Assembly: GCA_028713675.1 (NCBI GenBank)
Contig: JAQTNV010000006.1
Span: 26,611-90,610, forward strand
Length of the DNA stretch: 64,000 nt
Reading direction: 5' to 3'
DNA from: a bacterium
Lineage (GTDB): Bacteria > Desulfobacterota > JAPLJL01
Shown here: piece by piece, positions 27,238 to 36,290 of the stretch
How positions within the stretch are numbered: the stretch's first letter is position 1
Layout of the letters: every line of letters starts with the position of its first letter
The notes under the pieces: generated by a model
What the model saw: only the letters and a program-made list of their open reading frames with translations
What the model was told of the DNA's origin: nothing
Database searches by the model: none
Program-made: the position numbers and the translations under genes

Positions 27238-27307
27238 GTCATCCCTGCGAAAGCAGGGATCCAGAAAATTCCGTAAAAATCTAGATTCCCGCTTCCGCGG
27301 GAATGAC
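27238..27307. repeat. Palindromic repeat GTCATCCC...GGGAATGAC
   Basis: Starts GTCATCCCTGCGAAAGCAGG and ends CCGCGGGAATGAC; two hairpins (CCCTGC-GAAA-GCAGGG and CCCGC-ttc-GCGGG) inside terminal inverted repeats. Same family as 17667 and 32094. Lies 3' of the Cys-rich gene and 3' of the acyl-CoA synthetase gene. Confidence 0.8.
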
Positions 27308-27354
27308 AAAGACAAACAAATCCCTCTGTAAACCGCCAGGCAAAACCGATTTTT

Positions 27355-29160
27355 TCAATCAAACGCTTCCTCGTACATCGCGTCGATCATATCCTTGAAT
27401 TTCTGCGCGATCACCCGGCGCTTCAGCTTCAGGGTCGGGGTAACCTCGCCGTCCTCCAGGGTAAACTGGCGGGGCAGGACCTGAAATTTCTTGATCGTGG
27501 AGAAGGAAGGCAGTTCTTTGTTTTTCTCGTCGATTTCCTTCCGAATCAGCTCCTGAACCCTGGGCTCATTCACCAGCTCTCCCAGGGATTCGGACTTCAG
27601 CCCCTCCGTCCGGGCGAAGGTCTTGATCTCGTCCTCATTCAGGGTCAGGAGGGCGACCAGGTATTTCCGCCGGTCGCCGAAAACCATGGCTTCGCTGATC
27701 CATTTGGATACCTTGAGCAGGTTCTCGATATTCTGGGGCGCGACGTTCTTCCCGCCCGCGGTGATCAGGATATCCTTCTTGCGGTCGGTGATCCGAAGGA
27801 ACCCGTCCGAGTCGATCTCGCCCACGTCCCCGGTCCGGAACCAGCCGTCCGCGGTGAAAACCTGCCGGGTGAGTTCCGGGTCCCGGTAATATCCCTTGAA
27901 CACGTTACCGCCCCGGACCAGGATTTCCCCGTCCGGAGCGAGCTTGATCTGCACCCCGGGAAGCGGCGGCCCGACCGTTCCGAACTTCGTCCAGTCGGGC
28001 CGGTTAACGTTGGTGGGGGCCGAGGTTTCAGTCAAGCCGTAGCCCTCGAGGATCAGGATGCCCAGGGAATGGAAGAACTCGATGATTTCCTTGGAAATGG
28101 GGGCGGCCGCGGTGACAAAGAAACGGATCCTTCCCCCGAACCTCTGCCGGAGCTTTTCGAAAACCAGGCGGTCCGCCAGGGCGAACTGCCAGCGGAGCGG
28201 CAGCGGCATCTTCCGGTCCCGCAGGCGGTAAGGGCTGGCCTGGGCCCCGACCTCCCGGGCCCAGGCGAAGATGCTCCGGCGGACAGGGTTGGATTCCTCG
28301 ACAGATTTCATCACCGCGCCGTAAACCTTTTCGTAAACCCGGGGCACCCCGAGCACCATGGTCGGCTTCATCTCCTGCATATTTATCGCAAGCCGGTCGA
28401 ACGATTCCGCCAGGGCAATTACCACCCCCTGGCGGAGGCAGGTAAAGGTTCCGCCCATCCGTTCGTAAACGTGGCAGAAAGGAAGGAAAGAAAGCGTGCG
28501 GTCCCGTTCATTCAGGGAGATCACCTGTTGCAGGGAATGGGCGACAAAAAGAATGTTCCCGTGGGTGATCATCGCCCCTTTCGGGGGACCGGTGGTCCCG
28601 GAGGTGTAGACCAGGGAGGAAAGGCTCTCGGGCTCGATGGATTCAATCCGGCGATCCAGTTCCTGGGGATTTTTCAGCCGGAAGACCCGGCCCATTTCCT
28701 GGACCATGGAAAAGCTCAGGATCCCGGGATCGCCCTTCTGCCGGTATTCATCGAAAACAATGATTTTCTCCAGCTTCGGAAGGTCATTCCGGTGGGCCAG
28801 CACCTTGTCCAGCTGTTCCGGGGTGGAAACCACCGCCACGCGGGAATCGGAATTGGAAATAATATAGGCAACCTCGTCCGCCAGGAGACTCGGATAGATA
28901 GTAACGGTAACACCCCCGGCGGCCAGGATGCCGAAATCCGCATAAAGCCAGGTCTTCCGGTTCTCGGAAAGCAGGGATACGCAATCCCCTTTTCCAAGTC
29001 CCAGGGCCATAAGTCCATGGGCGAAAGTGCTGGCTTCCTCTCCGACCTCGGCCCAGGGAATTTCCCTCCATCTCCCGGCTTCCTTGTTGATCAAACAGGT
29101 CCGGTTTTCAAACCTCTGCACCCGTTTGAAAATCATCCCCGCCAGGTTGTCTTCTCTCAT
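27355..29160 (-). CDS. Long-chain acyl-CoA synthetase (AMP-forming)
   Basis: Activates fatty acids to acyl-CoA through an acyl-adenylate. A frame opens at 29193, but the ATG at 29160 has GGAGG seven bases before it (601 residues). Motifs: SSLVYTSGTTGPPKGAM (P-loop, about residue 180), FLPFCHVYERMGG, EGYGLTETSAPTNVN, and WFRTGDVGEIDSDGFLRITDRKKDILITAGGKNVAPQ with the hinge Asp and catalytic Lys region. The HVYER element and length match the FadD15/FACL group of long-chain enzymes. It is divergently placed from the Dpp-type transporter genes, in a block with the CoA-transferase and acyl-CoA dehydrogenase. Confidence 0.92.
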   Translation of the reverse strand: MREDNLAGMIFKRVQRFENRTCLINKEAGRWREIPWAEVGEEASTFAHGLMALGLGKGDCVSLLSENRKTWLYADFGILAAGGVTVTIYPSLLADEVAYIISNSDSRVAVVSTPEQLDKVLAHRNDLPKLEKIIVFDEYRQKGDPGILSFSMVQEMGRVFRLKNPQELDRRIESIEPESLSSLVYTSGTTGPPKGAMITHGNILFVAHSLQQVISLNERDRTLSFLPFCHVYERMGGTFTCLRQGVVIALAESFDRLAINMQEMKPTMVLGVPRVYEKVYGAVMKSVEESNPVRRSIFAWAREVGAQASPYRLRDRKMPLPLRWQFALADRLVFEKLRQRFGGRIRFFVTAAAPISKEIIEFFHSLGILILEGYGLTETSAPTNVNRPDWTKFGTVGPPLPGVQIKLAPDGEILVRGGNVFKGYYRDPELTRQVFTADGWFRTGDVGEIDSDGFLRITDRKKDILITAGGKNVAPQNIENLLKVSKWISEAMVFGDRRKYLVALLTLNEDEIKTFARTEGLKSESLGELVNEPRVQELIRKEIDEKNKELPSFSTIKKFQVLPRQFTLEDGEVTPTLKLKRRVIAQKFKDMIDAMYEEAFD

Positions 29161-29323
29161 CCTTCCGGCCTCCATTTTCTGTTGGGGAAACATTGACGAT
29201 CTTAAAATCCCGGATTCGATAAGTCAAACCGCCCTTAAGATCGTCAGAGGTAGCCAAAATCACCTATTCAGGTATATAATGTTGCTGCTATTAACAAGGG
29301 AAAGCCATAGATTTCAAATAATT

Positions 29324-30298
29324 ATGCTGAATTATCTGATTAAAAGGGTTCTTACCCTTATCCCCATTCTTCTGGGCATTACGGTGATTTCATTTCTGAT
29401 CCTGCATCTGACCCCGGGTGAACCGACTGACCTTCAGACCCAGCTGAATCCCAGGGCCACAGCCGAAGTCAGGGAAAGACTCAGGACCTTTTACGGCCTG
29501 GACCAGCCTCTGCACGTGCAATACCTGAACTGGCTGAAAAGGTTCGGCCGGCTGGATTTCGGGGAATCTTTCTCCACCGACCATCGCCCGGTCATTGATA
29601 AGATCGGGGAGCGCCTTCCCATCACCATCGGAATCAGCGGCCTGGCTCTGCTTTTAACCCTCCTCTTGGCCATACCCGCCGGACTGCTCTCGGCCTTGAA
29701 GCCGGGTTCTTTCTTTGACCGGGCCCTGACCTCATTTTCGTTTGTCGGTTTTGCCGCCCCGAGTTTCTTTGTCGCGCTGCTCCTCATTATCCTTTTCGGC
29801 TTGAAACTCGGCTGGCTGCCCATTTCCGGCATCCACTCAATCTTTTATTCCCAGCTTACCCCTTCCGCAAAGCTTCTTGACCTCACCCGCCACCTTTTGA
29901 TCCCGATTTTTGTCATCACCTTCGGCTCGGTGGCATTCTTCGCCCTCTTCCTCCGCGGTTCCTTCCTCGAGGTTTATCACCAGGATTTCATCACCACCGC
30001 CCGGGCCAAAGGGGTTCCGGAAAGAAACGTGGTGCTTCACCATACCCTGAGAAACGCCCTGCTGCCCCTGATCACCAACCTGGGGCTCTCGATCCCAGGC
30101 TTGATTGGAGGCAGCGTGATCTTGGAATCAATTTTTGCCATTCCGGGAATGGGACAGCTATTCTATACCAGCGTCATGGCCCGCGATTACCCCGTAATCA
30201 TGGGAATTCTGGTCATCGGGGCCATGCTCACGCTCCTGGGCAACCTGCTGGCGGATATGGGATACGCCCTGGCTGACCCCCGGATCCGAGCGAGGTGA
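29324..30298 (+). CDS. dppB: Dipeptide/oligopeptide ABC permease, DppB type
   Basis: First membrane subunit of a peptide- or nickel-type importer. The reading frame extends upstream, but the ATG at 29324 gives the family start MLNYLIKRVLTLIPILLGIT. Six transmembrane helices are seen over 324 residues; FYGLDQPLHVQYLNWLKRF (about 48-66) is typical of the first periplasmic loop, and ARAKGVPERNVVLHHTLRNAL is the EAA loop for the ATPases. Its TGA falls just before the next gene's ribosome binding site. Ligand unknown because no binding protein is encoded here. Confidence 0.9.
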   Translation: MLNYLIKRVLTLIPILLGITVISFLILHLTPGEPTDLQTQLNPRATAEVRERLRTFYGLDQPLHVQYLNWLKRFGRLDFGESFSTDHRPVIDKIGERLPITIGISGLALLLTLLLAIPAGLLSALKPGSFFDRALTSFSFVGFAAPSFFVALLLIILFGLKLGWLPISGIHSIFYSQLTPSAKLLDLTRHLLIPIFVITFGSVAFFALFLRGSFLEVYHQDFITTARAKGVPERNVVLHHTLRNALLPLITNLGLSIPGLIGGSVILESIFAIPGMGQLFYTSVMARDYPVIMGILVIGAMLTLLGNLLADMGYALADPRIRAR

Positions 30299-30300
30299 AC

Positions 30301-31080
30301 ATGGAAGACAAAAGGAAAAAACCTATCGGAGAACTCCTGCTGGAAGCGAGCCTGATCGATGAGCATCAGCTTAAGGCCGCCCTGGCCTACCAGCGCAAAT
30401 GGGGTGGACGGCTGGGAGCCAACCTGGTCACCCTGCGTTTTATCACCGAAGACAAACTTCTCCGGTTCTTGAGCTCCTATTTCAAGATTCCCTTCGTCAA
30501 TTTCGAGAAGATTTCCATCTCTCCGATGGTAATAAACTCCGTTCCCCTGGAGATGGCCAAGCAATACAATATCATCCCCCTGGCCATCCGCAGTGAGGGA
30601 GGCAAACAGTATATTTTCGTAGCCACCTCCGATCCCACCAACCTGGATGCCTTCGACGCGATTCAGTTTAAGACCGGGATGAAGGTCAAATCCGTTCTGG
30701 CCACCGACTCCGCCATCACCCTGGCCATCGGGCAGTATTACCAGCATGCCGGCTCCGCTCCGCCTGCCCCGCAGCCCCAGTTCTCCAAGAAGGAAGCCCT
30801 CCAGCTCGAAGAAGAAATCACCAAGGCGGGAAAAATTGATTTCATCGAACAGAACTCGCTCGGGACCAAACCCGCGGCCCCGGAAGTCGAGGAAGAAATG
30901 ATTATTTTCACCGGAGGGGAAGAACACCACCTGGCCATTGACACCGAGGGCGGCGGAGACCCCCTGGCGGAGGTCAAGGCCGACCCGGCTCAGCTGGCGG
31001 TCGCGCTTTCCGAGCTCCTACTCGAGAAAAAACTGATCACTCTCGAAGAACTCAAAAAGAAAATCAAACCGAAAGCCTGA
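30301..31080 (+). CDS. MshEN (T2SS GspE N-terminal) domain protein
   Basis: A 259-residue soluble protein with GAGG five bases before the ATG at 30301. Residues about 8-150 form the N-terminal domain of GspE/MshE secretion ATPases: KPIGELLLEASLIDEHQLKAALAYQ, then RLGANLVTLRFITEDKLLRFLSSYF. In MshE two such motifs bind cyclic di-GMP. Here RLG is kept in the second motif, but the glycines expected near LxxG are Ser and Arg. The rest is a low-complexity linker and a short second copy of the fold start (ALSELLLEKKLITLEELKKKI, about 230-255). No ATPase domain follows. It sits inside a peptide-transporter operon, between dppB and dppC. Confidence 0.8.
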   Translation: MEDKRKKPIGELLLEASLIDEHQLKAALAYQRKWGGRLGANLVTLRFITEDKLLRFLSSYFKIPFVNFEKISISPMVINSVPLEMAKQYNIIPLAIRSEGGKQYIFVATSDPTNLDAFDAIQFKTGMKVKSVLATDSAITLAIGQYYQHAGSAPPAPQPQFSKKEALQLEEEITKAGKIDFIEQNSLGTKPAAPEVEEEMIIFTGGEEHHLAIDTEGGGDPLAEVKADPAQLAVALSELLLEKKLITLEELKKKIKPKA

Positions 31081-31240
31081 GTTCCCAGCCCGCTCGGCCG
31101 ACATGATCTCTTCTTTCAAACAAGGTTGCGCATAACGGTTGTGGTTGCGCCCTGGCCGACAAGAGTTATCCGCTCGGGCAGGCCGCTCGTATCGTCATTC
31201 GTCAATCGCAAACATTTAAGCCCTTGAACCCCTTCCCTAA

Positions 31241-32059
31241 ATGAGAAAGCTGCTGCAAAATCCCCAGGCCCTGGCCGGGGGGGCAATTATTTTTTCCCTG
31301 GCCCTGGTCGCTCTCCTGGCTCCCTATATCTCGACCCATGATCCCGGCGATCCGAATCTCTGGGCCATCCTGCTGCCCCCTTCGTCCCACCACCTGCTCG
31401 GGACCGACGACCTCGGCCGGGATGTTTTCAGCCGAATGGTGTTTGGAAGCCGGATCTCCTTATTAGTCGGCCTGATCGCGGTCGGGATTTCCTCGCTCAT
31501 CGGGATCATCCTGGGTTCGATCTCCGGCTTTTACGGGAAGCATATCGATTCCATCATCATGCGCTTTGTGGATATCATGCTTTGCATCCCCACTTTCTTT
31601 TTGATCCTGGCGGTCATTGCCCTGATCGGACCAAGCATTTTCAATATCATGGTGGTAATCGGGGTAACCAGCTGGATGGGGGTAACCCGGCTGGTCCGCG
31701 CGGAATTTCTCTCCCTGCGGGAACGGGAATTCGTCCTGGCGGCCCGGGCGGCCGGGGCCAGAAACTACCGTCTGATCATCCGGCATATCCTGCCCCACGC
31801 CCTGACTCCCATCATGGTCGCCTTCACCCTGGGTTTGGGCGGGGCCATCTTCATTGAATCCGCCCTGAGTTTTTTAGGCATCGGGGTCCAGCCGCCCACC
31901 CCCAGCTGGGGAAATATCCTCACCGAAGGCAAGGACAATATCGACATCGCCTGGTGGCTTTCCGTCTTTCCCGGCCTGGCGATTCTCATCACGGTCCTGG
32001 GTTTTTACCTCCTGGCCGAGGGAATCCGGGAATTTTCAAATCCGCGTTTGAAGAAATGA
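31241..32059 (+). CDS. dppC: Dipeptide/oligopeptide ABC permease, DppC type
   Basis: Second membrane subunit, 272 residues. Family start MRKLLQNPQALAGGAIIFSLALVALLAPYIS, then DPNLWAILLPPSSHHLLGTDDLGRDVFSRMVFG (from about 38), the diagnostic LGTDxxGRD. The EAA loop is AARAAGARNYRLIIRHILPHA. Six helices. It follows the MshEN gene after 160 bases containing no gene; that gap has an ATTGACGAATG-like stretch near 31196. Confidence 0.92.
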   Translation: MRKLLQNPQALAGGAIIFSLALVALLAPYISTHDPGDPNLWAILLPPSSHHLLGTDDLGRDVFSRMVFGSRISLLVGLIAVGISSLIGIILGSISGFYGKHIDSIIMRFVDIMLCIPTFFLILAVIALIGPSIFNIMVVIGVTSWMGVTRLVRAEFLSLREREFVLAARAAGARNYRLIIRHILPHALTPIMVAFTLGLGGAIFIESALSFLGIGVQPPTPSWGNILTEGKDNIDIAWWLSVFPGLAILITVLGFYLLAEGIREFSNPRLKK

Positions 32060-32093
32060 TTTTGAGAAACATTTTCTATTTGTCATCATTAAC

Positions 32094-32178
32094 GTCATTC
32101 CTGCGGAAGCAGGAATCCAGTTTCTTTCTGGATCCCCGCTGGAGTTTATCCTGAGCGAAGCCGAAGGGCGGGGATGAC
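32094..32178. repeat. Palindromic repeat GTCATTCC...GGGGATGAC
   Basis: Begins GTCATTCCTGCGGAAGCAGG, identical over its first 25 bases to the copy at 17667, and ends GGCGGGGATGAC. The middle carries CTGAGCGAAGCCGAAGG. Lies between dppC and dppD. Confidence 0.8.
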
Positions 32179-32242
32179 TGATAAACAAAACGGATGCAAC
32201 CCTTTAACCGATGACGAAACGAGCCGCGCAACCGAATGACGT

Positions 32243-33226
32243 ATGACTAATCCTTTACTTAAGGTTGATAATCTCCAGACCCACTTCTTCACCCCCGAGG
32301 GGGTGATCCGGGCCGCGGATGGGATTTCCTTTGAGCTCTTCCCCGGGGAGACCCTGGGCCTGGTGGGCGAGTCCGGATCCGGAAAAACCGTCACCGCCCT
32401 TTCCATCCTGCGCCTGGTCCCCCCGCCGGGCCGGATTGTCGGCGGCCGGATTGAATTCGCCGGGCGGGATATTCTGCAGCTTAACCCTTCCGAGCTCCGA
32501 AAGATCCGGGGGGACCGGATCGCCATGGTCTTCCAGGAGCCGATGAGCGCCCTCAATCCCGTCCTGACCGTGGGGAACCAGGTCCTGGAATCGGTCCTCC
32601 TCCACCAGAAAACATCCCGCCGGGAAGGACGGGACAAAACCGTGGAGCTCTTCAAGCTCGTCGGGATTCCTTCCCCGGAAATGAGGTTTAAAGCCTATCC
32701 CCACCAGCTTTCCGGGGGGATGCGCCAGCGGGTAATGCTGGCCATGGCGCTGGCGGGAAAACCCGATCTGCTCCTCGCCGACGAGCCCACCACCGCCCTT
32801 GACGTGACCATCCAGGCCCAGGTCCTCAATCTGCTGGACGAGCTGAAAAAAACCCTGGGCATGGCGGTTCTTTTTATCACCCATGACCTGGGAATAATCG
32901 CCGAGCATGCCGACCGGGTCGCCATCTGCTACGCGGGCAAGATCGTCGAGATGGCCCCGGTCCGGGAGCTTTTTTCCCGGCCGGCCCACCCCTACGCCCA
33001 AGGCCTCCTAAACTCCATCCCGAAATTCTCTTCCGGGAAAAAGGATCTGAAGCTCACCGCCCTCCCCGGCACCGTGCCCGACCTGAAGCATCTGCCCCCC
33101 GGCTGCCGTTTCGAGCCCCGCTGCCCCCGCTCCCGGCCCGCCTGCCGTGAATACGACGGGGAATTAAAAACCATGCGGGCCGGGCATCTGGCCGCGTGCA
33201 TCAATCCACTCAATCCAGGGGAGTAG
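32243..33226 (+). CDS. dppD: Peptide ABC transporter ATP-binding protein, DppD type
   Basis: ATPase subunit of 327 residues. Walker [11 protein letters not shown] (about 44-53), signature [16 protein letters not shown], Walker [16 protein letters not shown]-loop FITHDLGII. The C-terminal oligopeptide-transport extension has the Cys-rich [15 protein letters not shown] found in DppD/OppD proteins, which in some relatives binds an iron-sulfur cluster. Works with the DppF-type ATPase that follows after 41 bases. The gap before it holds a palindromic repeat. Confidence 0.94.
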   Translation: MTNPLLKVDNLQTHFFTPEGVIRAADGISFELFPGETLGLVGESGSGKTVTALSILRLVPPPGRIVGGRIEFAGRDILQLNPSELRKIRGDRIAMVFQEPMSALNPVLTVGNQVLESVLLHQKTSRREGRDKTVELFKLVGIPSPEMRFKAYPHQLSGGMRQRVMLAMALAGKPDLLLADEPTTALDVTIQAQVLNLLDELKKTLGMAVLFITHDLGIIAEHADRVAICYAGKIVEMAPVRELFSRPAHPYAQGLLNSIPKFSSGKKDLKLTALPGTVPDLKHLPPGCRFEPRCPRSRPACREYDGELKTMRAGHLAACINPLNPGE

Positions 33227-33260
33227 CAAGTAGCAGATAACAAGTAGCAAGAGACAAGTG
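33227..33260. repeat. Heptamer array GCAAGTA
   Basis: GCAAGTA-GCAGATA-ACAAGTA-GCAAGAG-ACAAGTG fills the gap between dppD and dppF. A similar unit (AGGTAGCAAGTAGCCAG) occurs at about 37796-37815. Confidence 0.8.
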
Positions 33261-33267
33261 AAAACCA

Positions 33268-34251
33268 ATGCTCAAGGAAAATATCGACAATAACCTACTC
33301 GAAGTCCGAAACCTGAAAAAGTATTTTCCGGTCCAGACCAGCTTCTTTTCCAGCAGCCGGGAACTGGTCCACGCGGTCGACGGGGTGAGTTTCGGGATCA
33401 AACCGGGAGAGACCCTGGGCCTGGCGGGGGAATCGGGCTGCGGCAAGTCCACCCTGGCCCGGCTGATCCTCCGGCTGGTCGAGCCCGATTCCGGGGAAAT
33501 CATATTTGCCGGGGAAGACTTTTTAAAAAAACGGGGCCAAGAGCTCCGCCGGCTCCGGAGAAAAATCCAGATTGTTTTTCAGGACCCGCAATCCTCCCTG
33601 AACCCGAGAATGAAAGCCGGGGAGATCATCAGCGAGCCCATCCAGATCCACTCCCTGGCCCCTTCCCGCGCGGCCCGGAAGGAAATAGTCATCGAATTGC
33701 TCCGGCAGGTGGGACTGCCGCCCGATTCCTATTCCCGCTACCCACATGAATTCTCCGGGGGCCAGCGCCAGAGGATCGGCATCGCCCGGGCCCTGGCCCT
33801 GAACCCCGAGCTCATCGTGGCTGACGAACCGGTGTCCTCCCTCGATGTTTCCATCCAGGCCCAGATCCTGAACCTCTTTTCCGATCTCAAAACCCGGAAG
33901 AATCTGACTTACCTTTTCATCTCCCATGATCTCCGGGTCCTCTCCTGGATTTCCGACCGGATCGCGGTGATGTACCTCGGAGAAATGACGGAAATCGCCC
34001 CCACTCAGGAACTGATTAATAAGCCCCTCCATCCCTACACCCAGGCCTTGTTCGCCGCCGTCCCCATTCCCGACCCGGCCACCCAGAGGAAAAAACTGCT
34101 CGTGCCCGGTGAACCGCCGAGCCCGATCCATCCCCCCTCCGGCTGCCGCTTCCATCCCCGCTGCCCCTTTGTCTTTGCCCCCTGCAAGGATACCCCTCCG
34201 CCGCTGAAGCCGGCGGGGAACGACCGCCTGGTCAGCTGCCATCTCTATTAA
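33268..34251 (+). CDS. dppF: Peptide ABC transporter ATP-binding protein, DppF type
   Basis: Second ATPase subunit, 327 residues. Walker A GESGCGKST (about 55-63), Q-loop FQDPQSSLNPRM, signature FSGGQRQRIGIARAL, Walker B LIVADEPVSSLDVS, H-loop FISHDLRVL, and the Cys-rich end GCRFHPRCPFVFAPC. Completes a DppBCDF set at 29.3-34.3 kb that lacks DppA. The ATG at 33268 has only weak upstream AAGTG, so translation may be coupled to dppD. Confidence 0.94.
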   Translation: MLKENIDNNLLEVRNLKKYFPVQTSFFSSSRELVHAVDGVSFGIKPGETLGLAGESGCGKSTLARLILRLVEPDSGEIIFAGEDFLKKRGQELRRLRRKIQIVFQDPQSSLNPRMKAGEIISEPIQIHSLAPSRAARKEIVIELLRQVGLPPDSYSRYPHEFSGGQRQRIGIARALALNPELIVADEPVSSLDVSIQAQILNLFSDLKTRKNLTYLFISHDLRVLSWISDRIAVMYLGEMTEIAPTQELINKPLHPYTQALFAAVPIPDPATQRKKLLVPGEPPSPIHPPSGCRFHPRCPFVFAPCKDTPPPLKPAGNDRLVSCHLY

Positions 34252-34265
34252 TCAATATGGCGCAG

Positions 34266-34335
34266 CCTCCGGCCCGTTAGGGTCTACCCTCCGGCCTGTA
34301 AGCCCTCCGGGCTGGAAGCGGGCCCGGAGGGGGGG
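34266..34335. repeat. CCTCCGGCCCGT-type palindromic repeat
   Basis: CCTCCGGCCCGTTAGGGTCT continues through two further CCTCCGG and CCCGGAGG blocks, able to form nested hairpins. Its first 22 bases match the insert inside cysS (45410-45431) at all but two positions. Confidence 0.75.
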
Positions 34336-34415
34336 CAAAGGGCAGAAACCCAGAGAAAAAACACCATTCCGGCAATCCTTTGAAAATTCGGCCGGTTTGA
34401 TCGAAAATATCATCC

Positions 34416-35528
34416 ATGATTCCGAAGATGATGAATCAACTCGAAAAGCCGCTGGCGGAATTCATCACGCGGGAGCTCGAACCCCGCTGGGATGATCTCA
34501 ACCGCCGCAACGATGAAATCCTCCGGGAAATCCTGAAAGCTTCCGCCCCGCTGGGTCTTTCCCTGGCCATCGTCCCGGAGGAACTCTCCGGGTCCGGGTT
34601 TCCTCCCCAGTCGGCCGCTTACATCCTGGAGGAACTGGCCGCTTCGGCGCCGGCCTTCGCGACCATCATGGGTCTGCATTATTCGGGCCTGGCCCTGATT
34701 CTGTCCCTTCCCGACCCCGGCCAGAAGCGGCAGATTCTTGCCCCCCTGGCCGGTGCCGGAGACAATCCCCGGCTTCTTTCCCCCGCCCTTTGGGAGGACC
34801 CGGCTCCCCGCGATCTTCATGATTTACCCGCTTCGCTTTCCACCCGGCTGGAACACAACTTGATAACCGGCGGTAAAAACCATGTGGTTTTCGGAGAATA
34901 TACCCAGGGGCTGCTCGGCCTGGCCCGGGACCGGGAAGAGGAGTTATCCTGGGTCCTCTTCTCCCCCAGGAACCCAAATTTGAAAGTCCGGAACCTTCCC
35001 GAACCGGTGGGGCTCCGGCTCTGCCCTTTCGCCCACCTCGAGTTCGATAAAATTCCGGCCGCGGCCTCCTGGCCGGCCAATCCCCTTGATTACCTGATCT
35101 CGGTCGATGGTTTTGAGGCCGCGATCGCGGTGGGAATCGCCCAGGGCGCTTTCAACCGGACCTTGGAAAATGCCCTGGAGCGTTACCAGGGCGGAAAAAC
35201 GATCTGCGATCAGGAACCCGTCCGGGGAATCCTGGCCGACCGGGGCATCGCGATCGAAGCCGCCCGGGCCCTGGCCTACCGGAGCGTCAGCTGGGGCTGG
35301 GATCAGCACGCGCCGGAAACCGAAATCGGGGCTTCCGCCTTCGCCACCGAGCTGGCTCCCAAAATCGTGCTGGACTGCATCCAGATCCTGGGCCGATACG
35401 GATACATGGAGGATCCCCGGCTGGAAAGATTCTACCGCGACGCCAAGACTTACGAGCTCATAATCGCGCGTGCCGGCCTGAGAAAATCCTGGTATATCAC
35501 CGGGATGATCGCCGGGAGCCGGGGTTAA
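34416..35528 (+). CDS. Acyl-CoA dehydrogenase-like protein lacking the catalytic loop
   Basis: A 370-residue member of the acyl-CoA dehydrogenase fold. The N-terminal helical domain (PEELSGSGFPPQSAAYILEELA), a short middle barrel, and the C-terminal bundle (VGIAQGAFNRTLENALERYQ, LADRGIAIEAARALAYRSV, ILGRYGYMEDPRLERFYRDAK) are clear. Where active enzymes read RDAK...YEGT-EI...R, this reads RDAKTYELIIARAG: about ten residues carrying the catalytic Glu are missing. The alternative base position on the earlier helix is also not Glu. The FAD-contacting TEP-GGSD segment is not recognisable. It is probably a non-catalytic subunit or has other chemistry. Confidence 0.85.
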   Translation: MIPKMMNQLEKPLAEFITRELEPRWDDLNRRNDEILREILKASAPLGLSLAIVPEELSGSGFPPQSAAYILEELAASAPAFATIMGLHYSGLALILSLPDPGQKRQILAPLAGAGDNPRLLSPALWEDPAPRDLHDLPASLSTRLEHNLITGGKNHVVFGEYTQGLLGLARDREEELSWVLFSPRNPNLKVRNLPEPVGLRLCPFAHLEFDKIPAAASWPANPLDYLISVDGFEAAIAVGIAQGAFNRTLENALERYQGGKTICDQEPVRGILADRGIAIEAARALAYRSVSWGWDQHAPETEIGASAFATELAPKIVLDCIQILGRYGYMEDPRLERFYRDAKTYELIIARAGLRKSWYITGMIAGSRG

Positions 35529-35550
35529 GAATTGAATACATCTTTCCAAC

Positions 35551-35627
35551 GTCATGCGGGGATGCTGAGCGACGTAGTCCCGCCGAAAGCGGGACCGCGC
35601 CCTTGACAATATCCGGCTCGCCGTGAC
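35551..35627. repeat. Degenerate GTCAT...GTGAC palindromic repeat
   Basis: Begins GTCATGCGGGGATGCTGAGC, has an inner hairpin GTCCCGC-CGAAA-GCGGGAC, and ends CGCCGTGAC. A diverged relative of the GTCATTCC family, just before the response regulator gene. Confidence 0.55.
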
Positions 35628-35638
35628 AAAAGTTAGAA

Positions 35639-36229
35639 ATGCCCATCCAGAAAATTTACTGCAACAGCTGCGGGGAAAAGGTTGAGCCCCTGATCGCCTT
35701 AAACACCAAGGGCGAGGAAACAAATTTCTGCATCAACTGCGGGCTGCCCCTGGAAGACAGCGGTTCCGAAGAATCCTACCAGCTTGAGCACGTGGTGATC
35801 GCCGAGGATTCTCCCCTGATCCAACAAATCATTTCCGACGTTCTGGTGGGACAGGGTTTTGCCCGAATGCTTTCCACCTGCGTCAGCGGGGAAGAAATGA
35901 TCGCGCGGCTGACCAATCTCTTCGCCCACGGCCGGACCCCGGACCTGATCATCCTGGATGTCAACATGTCCGGAATGAGCGGAATCGATTGCGCCGTCAG
36001 CATCCGCGCCCTGGAACAGGGAATGTCCACCCAGGAACCGATCCCCATCCTGTTTTTTACCTCCGAGGAATGCGACGCCAAGTTCAAAAATACCCTGCGC
36101 AGCCTGAGTCCGGCCATGTACGTGAACAAGGGATTGGATTCTTCCCCCCTCTTGCTGGGAAAACGTTTTCAGACCGTGATCACCAAGCTTTTGGAATTGC
36201 GGAGCAAAATGATTAATTCCAAGAAATAA
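35639..36229 (+). CDS. Response regulator with N-terminal zinc ribbon
   Basis: A 196-residue protein. Residues 8-34 form a zinc ribbon (Cys8-x-x-Cys11 ... Cys31-x-x-Cys34). Residues about 51-185 form a receiver domain: acidic pocket Glu56-Asp57, phosphoacceptor Asp107 in LIILDVNMSGMSG, Thr141 and conserved Lys164 in MYVNKG. There is no output domain after the receiver, so the zinc ribbon may be the interaction part. No histidine kinase gene is adjacent. It could act in chemotaxis-like or protein-protein signalling; the fusion is unusual in putting the ribbon first. Confidence 0.85.
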   Translation: MPIQKIYCNSCGEKVEPLIALNTKGEETNFCINCGLPLEDSGSEESYQLEHVVIAEDSPLIQQIISDVLVGQGFARMLSTCVSGEEMIARLTNLFAHGRTPDLIILDVNMSGMSGIDCAVSIRALEQGMSTQEPIPILFFTSEECDAKFKNTLRSLSPAMYVNKGLDSSPLLLGKRFQTVITKLLELRSKMINSKK

Positions 36230-36290
36230 TTTTGACGTAATTGCCCGGGACAATCAGGAAAGCAAATAATTTATCGTCAAGGAGAAAAAA

